From NCBI RefSeq assembly GCF_014194695.1, contig NZ_JACIAH010000003.1, positions 1-64,000 of the forward strand: a stretch of DNA of 64,000 bases, given 5' to 3'. The DNA is from Rhizobium sp. BK399. Its GTDB lineage: Bacteria; Pseudomonadota; Alphaproteobacteria; Rhizobiales; Rhizobiaceae. Position 1 is the stretch's first letter. Each line of letters opens with the position of its first letter. Positions 41,439 to 53,334 of this stretch are shown here, piece by piece. Below the pieces are notes generated by a model. That model searched no databases, was not told where the DNA came from, and saw only the letters and a list, made by a program, of their open reading frames with translations. A program made the position numbers and the translations under genes.

Positions 41439-41770
41439 AATGAAAATATTTGCGTCCGATGTCGCATCGCGCGAGACTCTAACGTCATAGCAAAGTGGAG
41501 CACGATCAACTATCGGAATGCTTGCATAACCGGCGGGTGATTGATCTGCATCACTTCAGTAATTATTGTGTTCGAATGAGGAATTATTTTCCGCCAGACT
41601 TGCGCAATGGGCAAATCGCTACCACTTAGATGCGGGATTTGCCGGATGAGGGACTTAAGCACAAGTCGGCAAATGATGCGGAAATACTTCTGAGAACACC
41701 AAAACGGGAACCGGCCGTTCGCGAACTGATGATTTTGCGCGAGTCTGCCGACTAGACTGGATGACGACGC
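41439..41770. other. Intergenic region before the RND efflux genes
   Basis: About 330 bases with no supported gene or strong repeat. It must hold the promoter of the RND operon. No sigma54, EcfG or FNR match was found. Confidence 0.5.
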
Positions 41771-42961
41771 ATGGCACCTACGCCTGTTAAGATACTTCGC
41801 GCCTCCACCCTGCTGATCGCGGCGGTTGTAGCTTCAACGACTTTTGCCCAGGAAGAGCCGGTCGCAAAGCCGCAGCAGAACCTGCCGGCGATCGTGGTGA
41901 CGAAAGCCACCACCCGCACGCTGGTCGACCGCGTCGTGGCGACCGGGACGGTGAAGCCGGTCGAGGAAGTCTACATCCAGCCGCAGGTCGAAGGATTGTC
42001 AATCCGCGCTCTGAATGCGGATGTCGGCGACAGGGTCCAGGCCGATAGCACGCTGGCGACACTGAACGACGATGCAATCATTCTGCAGAAGAGCCAAATG
42101 CAGGCCACCAAGGCCAAGAACGAAGCGAGCCTCGCGCAGCTTCGGGCACAGCTGATTGAAGCAGAGGCCAATGCAGAGCAGGCACGACAGCAGCAGGCAC
42201 GCGCCCAGGAAATGGGCAAGAAGGGCACCGTTGCCACGGCGACCGTCGAACAGGCGGATGCCGCTGCCGCTTCGGCCAATGCCCGTGTTGATTCGGCAAA
42301 ACAGGCGATCCAGGTAGCCGTTGCAGAGATCAAGGTCACTGAAAGCCAGATCGCTGATGCCGATCTGAAGCTCGCCCGTACCGACGTCAAGACGCCGGTT
42401 TCCGGTACTGTGGCGGCGAAGAACGCCAGGATCGGAGCGATTGCGCTCGCCACCGGCGACCCGCTCTTCACGGTCATCCGCGATGACGAGATCGAGTTGG
42501 TGGCCGAAGTGGGCGAGAGCGAGATCGTCAAGGTCCAACCCGGCCAGAAGGCCACCATTTTGCTCTCTGGCAGCCGCGACAAGGTTGCTGGCTCGGTGCG
42601 GCTGGTGTCGCCGACCGTTGATCCGCTGACACGCCTCGGTTTGGTCCACATTCTGATCGATGACTCCAGCAAGGCACGTTCGGGCATGTACGGCAGCGCC
42701 GACATCGTCGTGCGCACCACGGAAAACGTGGCTCTCCCGGTCTCGGCGGTGTTGTCGGGCAGTGAGGGGTCGTCGGCCCGCAGGGTCGAGGATAGTGTCG
42801 TCAAGTTTGCCAAGGTCGAGACCGGCATCCAGGACGGTGCCTATGTCGAGATCGTCAAGGGATTGAAAGCCGGCGACGAGGTCGTGGCCAAGGCGGGCGC
42901 CTATGTCCGCGACGGCGACCGCATCACGCCGGTTCGTGAACAGCCACCGGTTTCAAACTGA
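41771..42961 (+). CDS. RND efflux periplasmic adaptor
   Basis: A 396-residue HlyD/MFP adaptor. A signal peptide (about 1-27) precedes biotinyl-lipoyl-like halves (QPQVEGLSIRALNADVGDRV and LARTDVKTPVSGTVAAKNAR) around a long coiled-coil hairpin (about 100-190, Ala/Gln/Glu-rich). A C-terminal beta-barrel ends the protein. It bridges the inner-membrane pump to an outer-membrane channel, which is not encoded here. It is followed 10 bases later by the pump gene. Confidence 0.9.
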   Translation: MAPTPVKILRASTLLIAAVVASTTFAQEEPVAKPQQNLPAIVVTKATTRTLVDRVVATGTVKPVEEVYIQPQVEGLSIRALNADVGDRVQADSTLATLNDDAIILQKSQMQATKAKNEASLAQLRAQLIEAEANAEQARQQQARAQEMGKKGTVATATVEQADAAAASANARVDSAKQAIQVAVAEIKVTESQIADADLKLARTDVKTPVSGTVAAKNARIGAIALATGDPLFTVIRDDEIELVAEVGESEIVKVQPGQKATILLSGSRDKVAGSVRLVSPTVDPLTRLGLVHILIDDSSKARSGMYGSADIVVRTTENVALPVSAVLSGSEGSSARRVEDSVVKFAKVETGIQDGAYVEIVKGLKAGDEVVAKAGAYVRDGDRITPVREQPPVSN

Positions 42962-42971
42962 GAGACGGCCG

Positions 42972-45900
42972 ATGAACTTTTCAGCCTGGTCTATCCGAAA
43001 TCCAGTTGCCTCGCTTCTGGCGTTTGCACTTTTGCTTTTCGTCGGCATCCAGTCTTTCAACAAGCTGCCGATCACGCGTTTCCCGAATATCGACGTCCCT
43101 CTCGTTTCCATCGTCGTGACACAGAGCGGCGCTTCCCCCGCCGAGCTCGAAATGCAGGTGACGAAGGAGATCGAAGACGCCGTTGCCAGCATAACCGGCA
43201 TCGACGAAATCCAGTCGACGGTGACCGACGGCCAATCGCAGACGGTCGTCATGTTCCGCATGGAAATCCCGACCGAGCAGGCAGTTCAGGACACCAAGGA
43301 CGCCATCGACCGCATCCGCAGCGACCTTCCGGCCAATGTCGAAGAACCGATCGTCTCGAAGATCGATGTTGAAGGTCAGGCGATCCAGACATTTGCAGTT
43401 TCCTCTCCCGACATGACGCTCGAGGAGCTCTCATGGTTCGTTGATGACACGGTCAAGCGTGCCCTGCAGGGGCAGGCCGGCATCGGCCGTGTCGACCGCT
43501 ACGGCGGTGCGGACAGGGAAGTACGCGTCGAGCTCAACCCCGACAAGCTGAACGCCCACGGCATTACCGCGGCCAACGTGAACCAGCAGCTGCGCGGCAC
43601 CAACGTCGACCTCGGCTCCGGCCGCGGCCAGGTGGCGGGCAGCGAGCAGGCAATCCGCGTGCTCGGCGACGCCCGCAATGTCGCCGAACTTGCCAATACG
43701 ACGATTGCGCTGCCGAACGGCCGCTTCGTCAAGGTGTCCGACCTCGGCGTCATCAAGGATACCTACCAGGAGCCGAAATCCTTCTCGCGGTTCGATGATA
43801 CGCCGGTTGTGACCTTTGGTGTATTCCGCTCGAAGGGTGCCAGCGAAGTCAGCGTCGCTGAAACCGTGGCCAAGAGCCTCGAGAAGGTTCGTGCGGAAAA
43901 CCCGAACGTCGGCATCGAGCTGATCAGCGACTCCGTCTATTTCACCTACGGCAACTACGAAGCCGCGATCGACACCTTGATCGAAGGCGCGCTGCTGGCC
44001 ATCATCGTGGTGTTCCTCTTCCTCAGGAACTGGCGCGCAACGCTGATCTCGGCCATCGCGCTGCCGCTGTCGGCGATCCCGACGTTCTGGATCATGGACC
44101 TGATGGGCTTCTCGCTGAACCTCGTCAGCTTCCTGGCCCTAACGCTCGCGACCGGCATTCTGGTCGATGACGCGATCGTCGAGATCGAAAACATTGCCCG
44201 TCACATCAAGATGGGTAAGACGCCCTACCGCGCGGCAATCGAAGCGGCGGATGAAATCGGCCTCGCCGTCATCGCGACGACCTTCACGATCATTGCCGTT
44301 TTCGTGCCGGTGTCGTTCATGCCCGGCATCCCCGGCCAGTACTTCATCCAGTTCGGCCTGACGGTTGCCTTCTCTGTCTTCTTCTCGCTGATGGTGGCGC
44401 GTCTCATAACCCCGATGATGGCCGCCTATCTGATGCGGGCAGAGGACGGGATGGAAGACCATCACGACAATGACGGTGCGTTCTTCCGCGGCTACACGCG
44501 CCTGGTGCGCGCCACGACCCGCCGCTGGTGGACCCGCTATTTGACACTGATTGCGGCGATCGCCTTCCTGATCGGCTCCGTCATGCTGCTTGCCCAGGTG
44601 CCCGGCAGTTTCCTGCCGCCGGAAGATGCATCGCGCATCGTGCTGTCCGTAGAGCTGCCGCCGAACGCAACTCTCGATGACACGGAAGCGACGACCAACG
44701 CGATCTACAAGGACGTGAAGGATATCGATGGCGTCGAAAGCGTCTTCGTGCTCGGCGGCGCGTCGCCGAAGGGCGACCTCGAATTACGCCGTGCCACGGT
44801 AACACTCACGCTTCACAAGCTTGATCAGAGGCTCTTGAAGAAGCTTGATGACTTGGTCGTTAAAATCCCAGTCATAGGATCCTATCTGCCCAAGGTGGAA
44901 CCGAAGGGACGAGTTCGTCCGCAGTGGGATATTGAAAAGGAAGTTTTCGCCAAGCTCCACCATCTGCCTGACGTGCGGATCCTGAAGCTCAACGATCGCG
45001 GCGAGCGTGACCTTTCGTTCAACTTCCTCTCCAAGAACGAGAAGGATCTCAACGACACCGTCGGCGTTCTGGAAGCGAAGCTGCGCGCCGATCCGCTGCT
45101 GGCCAACGTCAGTGCCGAAGGCGCCCTGCCCCGTCCGGAGTTGCAGGTTCGCCCACGCAAGGATCAGGCGGCTCGCCTCGGCATCACGCCGCAGCAGATC
45201 TCCGAGACGATCCGTGTCGCCACCATTGGTGATATCGATGCGGCCCTCGCCAAGATCAACCTGGACGACCGGCAGATCCCAATCCGCGTACAGGCGTCGC
45301 TCGACATGCGTCGCGATCTCGCGGCCCTCCGGGCCATGAAGATACAGACGGCAAGCGGCGGGACCGTGCCGCTCTCGACCGTCGCCGATATCGAGTATTC
45401 GGAAGGTGTCAGCTCGATCAAGCGCAACAACCGCTACCGTGTCGTGTCGATCGGCTCCGACCTGCCGCAGGGCGTGGCTCTCGATACTGCATCGGCGCGG
45501 TTCCGGCAGATCGTCAATGAAGCCAAGATGCCTCCGACGGTCCAGCTGGCCGAAAGTGGTGACACCAAGGTGCAGACCGAAATGCAGCAAAGCTTCGTCA
45601 ACGCCATGTTGATGGGCCTAATGCTGGTGCTGACAGTGCTGATCCTCCTTTTCAAGGACGTGATCCAGCCCTTCACCATCCTGTTCTCGCTGCCGCTTGC
45701 GATCGGCGGTGTGGCGGTTGGCCTGCTGGTTACCCAGAACCCGCTCTCGATGCCGGTTATGATCGGCATTCTGATGCTTATGGGCATCGTCACGAAGAAT
45801 GCGATCCTGCTTGTGGACTTCGCCATCGAGATGCGTCATCGCGGCATGGAGCGCGTGGAAGCCATGGTCGAGGCAGGACGCAAGCGCGCCCGCCCGATCA

Positions 45901-46262
45901 TCATGACCTCCATCGCGATGTCGGCTGGCATGCTCCCCTCGGCACTCGGCGTCGGCGAAGGCGGTTCGTTCCGCGCACCGATGGCAATCGCGGTGATCGG
46001 CGGCATTATCGTGTCGACCGTCCTTTCGCTGGTCGTCGTGCCTTCCTTCTTCCTCATCATGGACGATCTCTCCCGCCTGCTCGGCTGGATATTCGGCCGC
46101 CTGGTCGGCAGGAAGGATAAGGAAGATTTGGCGTTGTCCCGCGAGGAACTCACGCAGGCTGTGGGCGCTCTGGAAGGCCGAGTATCGGCAATCGAGAAGC
46201 CCGAAGGAAAGCGCGCCAAATCAGGCAATGTTGTTCGCCTGCCGCCTTTCGCGGCCGAATAG
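42972..46262 (+). CDS. RND multidrug efflux pump, inner-membrane transporter
   Basis: This 1096-residue AcrB/MexF-type (HAE1) transporter has the N-terminal WSIRNPVASLLAFALLLFVG, the proton-relay aspartates in LATGILVDDAIVEIENIARH, large periplasmic loops and GIVTKNAILLVDFAIEMRHR in the C-terminal half. It exports drugs or metabolites using proton-motive force. The C-terminus ends with about 60 charged residues beyond the last helix. Start chosen at MNFSAWS. Confidence 0.93.
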   Translation: MNFSAWSIRNPVASLLAFALLLFVGIQSFNKLPITRFPNIDVPLVSIVVTQSGASPAELEMQVTKEIEDAVASITGIDEIQSTVTDGQSQTVVMFRMEIPTEQAVQDTKDAIDRIRSDLPANVEEPIVSKIDVEGQAIQTFAVSSPDMTLEELSWFVDDTVKRALQGQAGIGRVDRYGGADREVRVELNPDKLNAHGITAANVNQQLRGTNVDLGSGRGQVAGSEQAIRVLGDARNVAELANTTIALPNGRFVKVSDLGVIKDTYQEPKSFSRFDDTPVVTFGVFRSKGASEVSVAETVAKSLEKVRAENPNVGIELISDSVYFTYGNYEAAIDTLIEGALLAIIVVFLFLRNWRATLISAIALPLSAIPTFWIMDLMGFSLNLVSFLALTLATGILVDDAIVEIENIARHIKMGKTPYRAAIEAADEIGLAVIATTFTIIAVFVPVSFMPGIPGQYFIQFGLTVAFSVFFSLMVARLITPMMAAYLMRAEDGMEDHHDNDGAFFRGYTRLVRATTRRWWTRYLTLIAAIAFLIGSVMLLAQVPGSFLPPEDASRIVLSVELPPNATLDDTEATTNAIYKDVKDIDGVESVFVLGGASPKGDLELRRATVTLTLHKLDQRLLKKLDDLVVKIPVIGSYLPKVEPKGRVRPQWDIEKEVFAKLHHLPDVRILKLNDRGERDLSFNFLSKNEKDLNDTVGVLEAKLRADPLLANVSAEGALPRPELQVRPRKDQAARLGITPQQISETIRVATIGDIDAALAKINLDDRQIPIRVQASLDMRRDLAALRAMKIQTASGGTVPLSTVADIEYSEGVSSIKRNNRYRVVSIGSDLPQGVALDTASARFRQIVNEAKMPPTVQLAESGDTKVQTEMQQSFVNAMLMGLMLVLTVLILLFKDVIQPFTILFSLPLAIGGVAVGLLVTQNPLSMPVMIGILMLMGIVTKNAILLVDFAIEMRHRGMERVEAMVEAGRKRARPIIMTSIAMSAGMLPSALGVGEGGSFRAPMAIAVIGGIIVSTVLSLVVVPSFFLIMDDLSRLLGWIFGRLVGRKDKEDLALSREELTQAVGALEGRVSAIEKPEGKRAKSGNVVRLPPFAAE

Positions 46263-46275
46263 ACACTGAACCCAA

Positions 46276-46302
46276 GAGCCGGGGCAACACCCCGGCTTTT
46301 TT
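46276..46302 (+). terminator. Rho-independent terminator
   Basis: AGCCGGGG-CAACA-CCCCGGCT followed by TTTTTTA, right after the RND pump gene. Confidence 0.88.
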
Positions 46303-46315
46303 ATTGATTCGCATT

Positions 46316-46329
46316 TGATCAGGATCAAG
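46316..46329 (+). promoter_or_regulatory. Perfect FNR/FixK box
   Basis: TTGAT-CAGG-ATCAA is an exact match to the FNR/FixK palindrome (TTGAT-N4-ATCAA), 77 bases before the Crp/Fnr-type gene. It implies low-oxygen induction or autoregulation. Confidence 0.8.
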
Positions 46330-46405
46330 TTCTGAACCGCGTCTCCCGGTTACCCTTACCAATATCAGGTAGGGGCGGCACCCGCCGCGCCACAGGGAGA
46401 AACAG

Positions 46406-47086
46406 ATGACCAGAGCTTTGAAACTGAGCAACGCGCAACAGGCGATGCTTGGTGATGCGTTAATCGCGTCCAGCCTTGACCGGCAAGAGCGGGACGCTCT
46501 GCTGTCCTGCGCGGTGGCGGTACGCTACGAGCCTCAGGATGTTCTTTTCCGCGAAGGCGGCAACGCGCGCTACTTCTACTGCGTGCTGAGCGGCTATGTT
46601 CGCCTCTATCGGGGTTCAGAAGACCGCGAAGCGGATATCAGGATCTGCGAGCCGGGCGACAGCTTCGGAGAATGCCTGGTGCTCGTCGGCGACCGGTACA
46701 ATTATAGCGCCCAGGCAATGGAACACGCGATCCTCGCCCGCTTCGATCTTGTCCAGGTCAGAAGGCTGCTCGATGAACAGCCTCGGGTGGGGAGAGCACT
46801 CGCGCGCTCCCTGTCGCAGCATTTGTTGTCAACCATGGACTGCTTGGCGCGAGATCGCATGCAGACCAGTCAACAACGTGTTGCGCATTATCTCCTCACC
46901 CACTGCACCAACGAAGGTGCGCGGGCGTCGTTGCGGCTGCCGTTCCAGAAAAGCCTGCTGGCACGAAAACTTGGTCTGGCGCCGGAGGCGCTGTCACGTG
47001 CGTTCTCCGCCTTGCGGACATCGGGCGTGACCGTCAGCGGCCGTGCCATCGCAATCGAGGATGTCAGCGCGCTCCGGCAGGTCTGA
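46406..47086 (+). CDS. Crp/Fnr family regulator without iron-sulfur cysteines
   Basis: This 226-residue regulator has a cNMP-type sensor domain (about 25-120, FREGGNARYFYCVLSGYVRL) and a dimer helix. The C-terminal helix-turn-helix has the FNR-type recognition motif Glu194-x-x-Ser197-Arg198, which reads TTGAT half-sites. The N-terminal cysteine cluster of FNR/FnrN is missing, so oxygen is not sensed by a [4Fe-4S] cluster. It is closer in type to DNR/NnrR or FixK-like regulators. The promoter carries a perfect FNR box. Confidence 0.88.
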   Translation: MTRALKLSNAQQAMLGDALIASSLDRQERDALLSCAVAVRYEPQDVLFREGGNARYFYCVLSGYVRLYRGSEDREADIRICEPGDSFGECLVLVGDRYNYSAQAMEHAILARFDLVQVRRLLDEQPRVGRALARSLSQHLLSTMDCLARDRMQTSQQRVAHYLLTHCTNEGARASLRLPFQKSLLARKLGLAPEALSRAFSALRTSGVTVSGRAIAIEDVSALRQV

Positions 47087-47089
47087 TCG

Positions 47090-47701
47090 CTACAGACCGC
47101 CATGTTCCTTCAGGAAGCTGACGATGGAACTGACGCCGTCACCATGCTTCATGTCGGAGAAAACAAAAGGCCGTGCCTGGCGCATCCGTGTCGCGTCGCG
47201 GTCCATGACCGCAAGGTCAGCCCCGACGTAGGGAGCCAGATCCTTCTTGTTGATGACAAGAAGGTCGGACTTGGTGATGCCGGGGCCACCCTTGCGAGGG
47301 ATTTCCTCGCCCTGGCAAACCGAGATGACGTAGATGGTGATATCCGCCAGATCGGGAGAGAAGGTGGCGGCCAGATTGTCACCACCCGACTCGATGAACA
47401 CGACATCGAGATCGGGAATCCGCTCGTTGAGGCCGGCGATCGCCTGCAGATTGATCGTCGCGTCCTCACGGATTGCCGTATGCGGGCAGCCGCCGGTCTC
47501 CACGCCAACGATCCGATCTGATGGCAAGGCCTGCATGCGCATGAGCGCCTCGGCATCCTCGGTGGTGTAAATGTCGTTCGTGACGACAGCGACCGAGTAT
47601 TGGTCGCGCATAGCTTTGCACAGCTTTTCGGTGAGCGCCGTCTTGCCGGAGCCGACCGGGCCACCGATCCCCACACGAAGGGGTCCGTTTCCTGATTTCA
47701 T
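47090..47701 (-). CDS. ureG: Urease accessory GTPase UreG
   Basis: This 203-residue SIMIBI GTPase has the P-loop GGPVGSGKT (residues 13-21), the metal motif Cys72-Pro-His74, and [20 protein letters not shown] with NKKDL for guanine recognition. It supplies nickel and GTP energy to urease with UreDFE. It is the last gene of ureEFG and ends just 3 bases before the convergent Fnr-like gene. Confidence 0.95.
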   Translation of the reverse strand: MKSGNGPLRVGIGGPVGSGKTALTEKLCKAMRDQYSVAVVTNDIYTTEDAEALMRMQALPSDRIVGVETGGCPHTAIREDATINLQAIAGLNERIPDLDVVFIESGGDNLAATFSPDLADITIYVISVCQGEEIPRKGGPGITKSDLLVINKKDLAPYVGADLAVMDRDATRMRQARPFVFSDMKHGDGVSSIVSFLKEHGGL

Positions 47702-47798
47702 GCTTTGAAAACTCCAATAACGACCGATGATAGCGTGCCGCTCGAAAGGCGACCACCGGCAAATGACTGAGGTCGCAGCGGCTGGTGGCCCTGATAAG

Positions 47799-48470
47799 TC
47801 ACGATCGAAAGAGACGCGTCGACTGCGTTTCATGGCGAAGCGACATGATGTCCGCCTGGATGGTGGCCGATCCGAGATCGCTGAGCGTTGAAGCGGCTGC
47901 CCGCTTCGCGATTGAGGCTATGTCGCCTTCCAACCGCGACAGAATGGCAACGCCATCCCGTTGCCCAGCCACTCCGAGGCGGATGCCTGAAGAAACTGCC
48001 TGCGAGAGATAGGCGTGGAGAAAGGCCGCAATCGCCTTCTCCAACGCCACTCCATGGGCACCCGCCACGGCGCCGATCGCAACCGGGTACGCCACGTGTC
48101 GCGGCAGTCGATCGAAGACCTCGTCCGGCCACGCGCTGGCGGCGGACAAGAACGCATCGCCGAGTAGCATCGTCTCCTGATGGCGCTCACGCGAGCCGGC
48201 GAGCGCTTCGGCGAGTTCCGCCAGTTCGCCAAGTCTTTCAGGTTGCCCGTGACAACGGTGGCTCTCCGCGACGAGAACGGCGTCGTTCCAGACAGGCCCG
48301 CGTTCGATCAGGTTCGACGCCCATGCTGCAAGCGAATGGGCATCGGTGACCAACCCATCATGGACAGCGCGCTCCAAGCCAGCCGAATACGCGAAGGATC
48401 CGACAGGGAAAGCTGGCGAAAGCCAGGCCATGAGCCGCAGCAGAGCCTGCAGATCGGCATCATCCGTCAT
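47799..48470 (-). CDS. ureF: Urease accessory protein UreF
   Basis: An all-helical 223-residue protein with the family start [20 protein letters not shown] and the helix [20 protein letters not shown]. It acts with UreD and UreG on apo-urease. It begins 7 bases after ureE; a 97-base gap separates it from ureG. Confidence 0.93.
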   Translation of the reverse strand: MTDDADLQALLRLMAWLSPAFPVGSFAYSAGLERAVHDGLVTDAHSLAAWASNLIERGPVWNDAVLVAESHRCHGQPERLGELAELAEALAGSRERHQETMLLGDAFLSAASAWPDEVFDRLPRHVAYPVAIGAVAGAHGVALEKAIAAFLHAYLSQAVSSGIRLGVAGQRDGVAILSRLEGDIASIAKRAAASTLSDLGSATIQADIMSLRHETQSTRLFRS

Positions 48471-48477
48471 GTCCTAC

Positions 48478-48948
48478 TCAGTCGTGCGAGTGATGGTGAT
48501 GGGCATGATCATGCCCATGCGAATGGTAGGCGCCGCGGGCGGGCTGGAACGGCTCGCTCACTTCCCGCACCATCGCTCCCAGCCCTTCGAGCATGGAGCG
48601 GATCACATGGTCCCGCAGGATGAGGATGCGGTCCTCCTCGATCTGCGCGCCGAGATGGCGATTGCCGAGGTGCCATGCGAGCTCGATCAAGTGCAGGCGA
48701 TCCCTGCCCTTCACCTCGAAAAGCTTCTCGTCAGCGGCTACGATCTCGATGAGCTCGCCGTCCTCGAGAACCAGCATATCGCCGCTGGCAAAAAGTACCG
48801 GTTCCTTGAGGTCGAGCATGACCATCTCGCCATTTTCGAGATGGAGCAGCTTCCGCCGCAAATGCCTCAAGTCGTGCGGCAAAACCACTTTTCCGATTGG
48901 GTTGGAAGAAGGCGTGCCGGCTGGCAGGTAGGAAGTAACGCGTTGCAT
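48478..48948 (-). CDS. ureE: Urease nickel metallochaperone UreE
   Basis: The 156-residue protein has the UreE peptide-binding domain ([20 protein letters not shown]), a metal-binding domain with LAWHLGNRH, and a His-rich C-terminal tail ([15 protein letters not shown]) for nickel. The start is ATG 48948 (MQRVTSYL). It is separated from ureC by a GGDEF gene on the same strand. Confidence 0.94.
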   Translation of the reverse strand: MQRVTSYLPAGTPSSNPIGKVVLPHDLRHLRRKLLHLENGEMVMLDLKEPVLFASGDMLVLEDGELIEIVAADEKLFEVKGRDRLHLIELAWHLGNRHLGAQIEEDRILILRDHVIRSMLEGLGAMVREVSEPFQPARGAYHSHGHDHAHHHHSHD

Positions 48949-49043
48949 GACATGTCCAATTCGCTTGAGATTGCGAGCATGCAAAATTGCCTTGTGCGAT
49001 GCAAGAAGGAATGAGCTTCCACGGAAACGCCGCCCAAATCTCT

Positions 49044-49895
49044 TCAGGCCAGCCGCGCCTCATCACAATCCACGTTGCTCATGCGCGCACCCACAGTCTC
49101 CCTTGGAAGACACCTACCCCAACCCGGATACAAGCCCTCGTTCTCATGAACGACACGATTTCGACCGAGCGCCTTTGCCAGGTAGAGTGCTTTGTCTGCC
49201 GCCGAATAGGCTCCTTCCTTGCTTCGCTCTGGCTTGAGCTCCGCAATGCCGGCCGACACCGTTAGCGCAACCACGCAATCGTCGGCCGCAACAGGGCACG
49301 CCGCCAGGCTTGCGCAGACGGATCGCACGCGCTCGATCCGCTGCTCCTCAGAGCCCCCGACAACGATCGCGCCAAACTCCTCCCCACCTAACCTTGCCAC
49401 GGCGGAGTGTCCGTCGAAGGCAGTGGCGAGAATGGCGGATACAGCGACGATCACGGCGTCGCCACAAGCGTGGCCAAAGCGATCATTGATGGCCTTGAAC
49501 CGGTCCACGTCGAAGATTACGAGGCAAGCATTTCCATCAACCTGCTCCAGTGCCTCGGTAAAGGCACGCCGGTTGAGAAGCCCTGACAGCACGTCCGTGC
49601 GGCTCAGTTGCTCGAACTCCGCTCGAGAGACGCTGAGTTGATGCATCGCGTGACCTGCCACCAGCGACAGCACGCTCGACACGGCACCGCCGATGAGCCA
49701 CGACAGCAGGACGCCATAGGCAACGCCATGAGCGAATGGGACGGGCAACATTCCCATCCAGTCGAGCGGCGGCAATATCAGCACAATCACCACCGACGAC
49801 AGGGTCACTGCGAGGAAGCTCATCTTGAGAGCGAACACGTAAATTGTGTGGCGATCCCGAAAATCGCCAAGCTCCGCCTGGAGTGAAATTCTCAT
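49044..49895 (-). CDS. Membrane-anchored diguanylate cyclase (GGDEF)
   Basis: This 283-residue protein has about two hydrophobic N-terminal segments (20-43, 55-82) and a GGDEF domain. The active site is GGEEF (170-174), with [20 protein letters not shown] before it. The I-site RxxD is replaced by DGHS, so product inhibition by c-di-GMP is unlikely. No sensor domain beyond the membrane part is visible. It interrupts the urease cluster between ureC and ureE. Confidence 0.9.
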   Translation of the reverse strand: MRISLQAELGDFRDRHTIYVFALKMSFLAVTLSSVVIVLILPPLDWMGMLPVPFAHGVAYGVLLSWLIGGAVSSVLSLVAGHAMHQLSVSRAEFEQLSRTDVLSGLLNRRAFTEALEQVDGNACLVIFDVDRFKAINDRFGHACGDAVIVAVSAILATAFDGHSAVARLGGEEFGAIVVGGSEEQRIERVRSVCASLAACPVAADDCVVALTVSAGIAELKPERSKEGAYSAADKALYLAKALGRNRVVHENEGLYPGWGRCLPRETVGARMSNVDCDEARLA

Positions 49896-50236
49896 GCGAA
49901 TCGACCTTCTTGCCCACCGCCAGGCACATTGCTTAGAGGCGAACTGCTGCCGAGTTCTTAAGTGAATCGTTAAGATTTGAGCGAATTTGGTGAATTGATC
50001 ACCGCTTGAAAGTCGCCCGAAAACGAGACGTCTTCAGAGGTGAATCAGCCCAACAGCCCAAGCGGCCAAGCAGTTGTTTTTCTGATATTTTCCAGAGAAG
50101 ACAAACAACAATGCCCTAATACGGACAGACCGCCTCAAGGTGGAACATACAAAAGTAGAAAACAACTTTTGGGAGATTCAACCTTAACGCATGGCTTTGA
50201 CAGCAGCCGGCAGACGTACCGGCTGCACATGATCGA
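49896..50236. other. Intergenic region between ureC and the GGDEF gene
   Basis: About 340 AT-richer bases without a supported gene. A hairpin GCAGCCGG/CCGGCTGC at 50203-50226 lies just after the ureC stop but has no T-run. The region likely holds the promoter of the GGDEF gene. Confidence 0.5.
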
Positions 50237-51946
<1,710 letters not shown>

Positions 51947-51949
51947 ATG

Positions 51950-52588
51950 TCAGGCTCCTTGGGAGGAAGAAATGGCTGCGCTCGCCGGCAGCCGCGTTAC
52001 GCGGCCAGCGGCGACATAACTATCAACAAGCTGCCGCTCGGCAGCGAAGGGATGCCATTCCCAACCCACGTGGCCGAAGCCCGTGAGATCGATGGCCGCC
52101 TCGGGAAACCTGCTCATCACCTCGGCGATCACGATCATGCCACTGCTCGGCACGATGTAGGGCGCTGGGTGAAGGGCCGCGAGCGCCGTGTCGACGGCTT
52201 CATGAATCATTTTGTCAACGACCACATGCTCTTTGCCAACGTCCGCGCAGAACGCGTTGAATTGACTCGTATAGTCGTCACAGAAGTCATCTAGCTCGGG
52301 GTGCGTCACTGCCAGCGGCGCCCGCATTTCCGCAAACTTCCGCGGATCGCGCACGCTCCAGATCGCCGCAGCTTCCCGCACAGCGGGATGCTGCCGCCAC
52401 GCCTCGGAGGCAAGCATAGCCTTACCGGGCCGCCCGGTATTGCAGACGGCGACGACGTCGGTTCGCCCCGGGCTCGCTTCGTAGGAGCGGCATTCGTTGA
52501 ATCGGATTACGAATGCGGCATCTGCTACCGCAGCGGCGGCCTGCGCTCCGATCTCTCCGTTGCCGACGACCATGATCCTGCCAACCAT
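51950..52588 (-). CDS. Urease operon accessory protein (orf207-like)
   Basis: The 212-residue protein starts MVGRIMVVGNGEIGAQAAAA and has DAAFVIRFNECRSYEASPGR, which resembles sialyltransferase-like (GT29) folds. It ends with DLTGFGHVGWEWHPFAAERQ. It is conserved inside rhizobial urease operons, where I recall an ORF of about 207 codons at the same place. Its function is unknown; it is not one of the usual nickel-insertion factors. Confidence 0.75.
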   Translation of the reverse strand: MVGRIMVVGNGEIGAQAAAAVADAAFVIRFNECRSYEASPGRTDVVAVCNTGRPGKAMLASEAWRQHPAVREAAAIWSVRDPRKFAEMRAPLAVTHPELDDFCDDYTSQFNAFCADVGKEHVVVDKMIHEAVDTALAALHPAPYIVPSSGMIVIAEVMSRFPEAAIDLTGFGHVGWEWHPFAAERQLVDSYVAAGRVTRLPASAAISSSQGA

Positions 52589-52589
52589 G

Positions 52590-53000
52590 TCAGTTGCCCA
52601 TCGTCTCTGCGAGTTCTTTGAGCTGCTTGGTGCGAGCGTCGGTCAACTCGGCAATGCAGCCTGCGACGAGCATTGGTTCCATCGTGCCGCCGCGGGCCTG
52701 GAAGCCAGCCGCCTCACACTCCGCATCGCGGAAATCCACCCATGCGCGCTGCGCCTTCACCAACGCCTTTTCGGCGCCGCGCATATCGGCATCAAGATCC
52801 TTGTCGAGTGCCGCGAGGGCGACGCGGGTGATCTTGTATTGTGCATTCAGCGCCTTGTCGGCAGTTTCCTGACGCGCCTGTTCACAAGCCGTCATGTCGG
52901 CCTGTGTAACTGGATTTTTGCAATCCAGATCTTCGGCGTTGGCGCCGAAGGCGATGAACATCGCGACGCCGGCCGCCAGAAGATGCAAGCTCACCCGCAT
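52590..53000 (-). CDS. LprI-like (DUF1311) secreted protein in the urease operon
   Basis: A 136-residue protein with a signal peptide (about 1-22, ending ANA) and the DUF1311/LprI core: CKNPVTQADMTACEQARQET, then LVKAQRAWVDFRDAECEAAG. Four cysteines probably form disulfides in the periplasm. Mycobacterial LprI inhibits lysozyme, but this family is broad. It lies between ureB and the accessory gene, 1 base from each. Confidence 0.85.
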   Translation of the reverse strand: MRVSLHLLAAGVAMFIAFGANAEDLDCKNPVTQADMTACEQARQETADKALNAQYKITRVALAALDKDLDADMRGAEKALVKAQRAWVDFRDAECEAAGFQARGGTMEPMLVAGCIAELTDARTKQLKELAETMGN

Positions 53001-53018
53001 CGTTTCCTCCCTGGTCAT

Positions 53019-53324
53019 TTAGAGCTTGCCCATGACGAGTTGGCGGAAGCCGTAGACTTCGCGTTTACCGGAAAGTGGGATGAGCGTTACCGAACGCGTC
53101 TGGCCGGGCTCGAAACGGACGGCCGTCCCGGCAGGGATATCGAGCCGCATACCCCGCGCCGTCTCCCGATCGAAGGAGAGGCCAGCATTCGTTTCCGCGA
53201 AATGATAGTGGCTGCCGACCTGCACCGGCCGATCGCCGGTGTTCGAGACATCGAGCGTTACCGTCGGCGCGCCGACGTTAAGCTCGATATCGCCGCTTGC
53301 GGCGATGATCTCTCCTGGAATCAT
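53019..53324 (-). CDS. ureB: Urease beta subunit UreB
   Basis: A 101-residue structural subunit beginning [18 protein letters not shown], with the conserved [19 protein letters not shown] and [20 protein letters not shown]. It packs with UreA and UreC in the trimeric enzyme. Confidence 0.96.
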   Translation of the reverse strand: MIPGEIIAASGDIELNVGAPTVTLDVSNTGDRPVQVGSHYHFAETNAGLSFDRETARGMRLDIPAGTAVRFEPGQTRSVTLIPLSGKREVYGFRQLVMGKL

Positions 53325-53334
53325 GATCTTCTCC

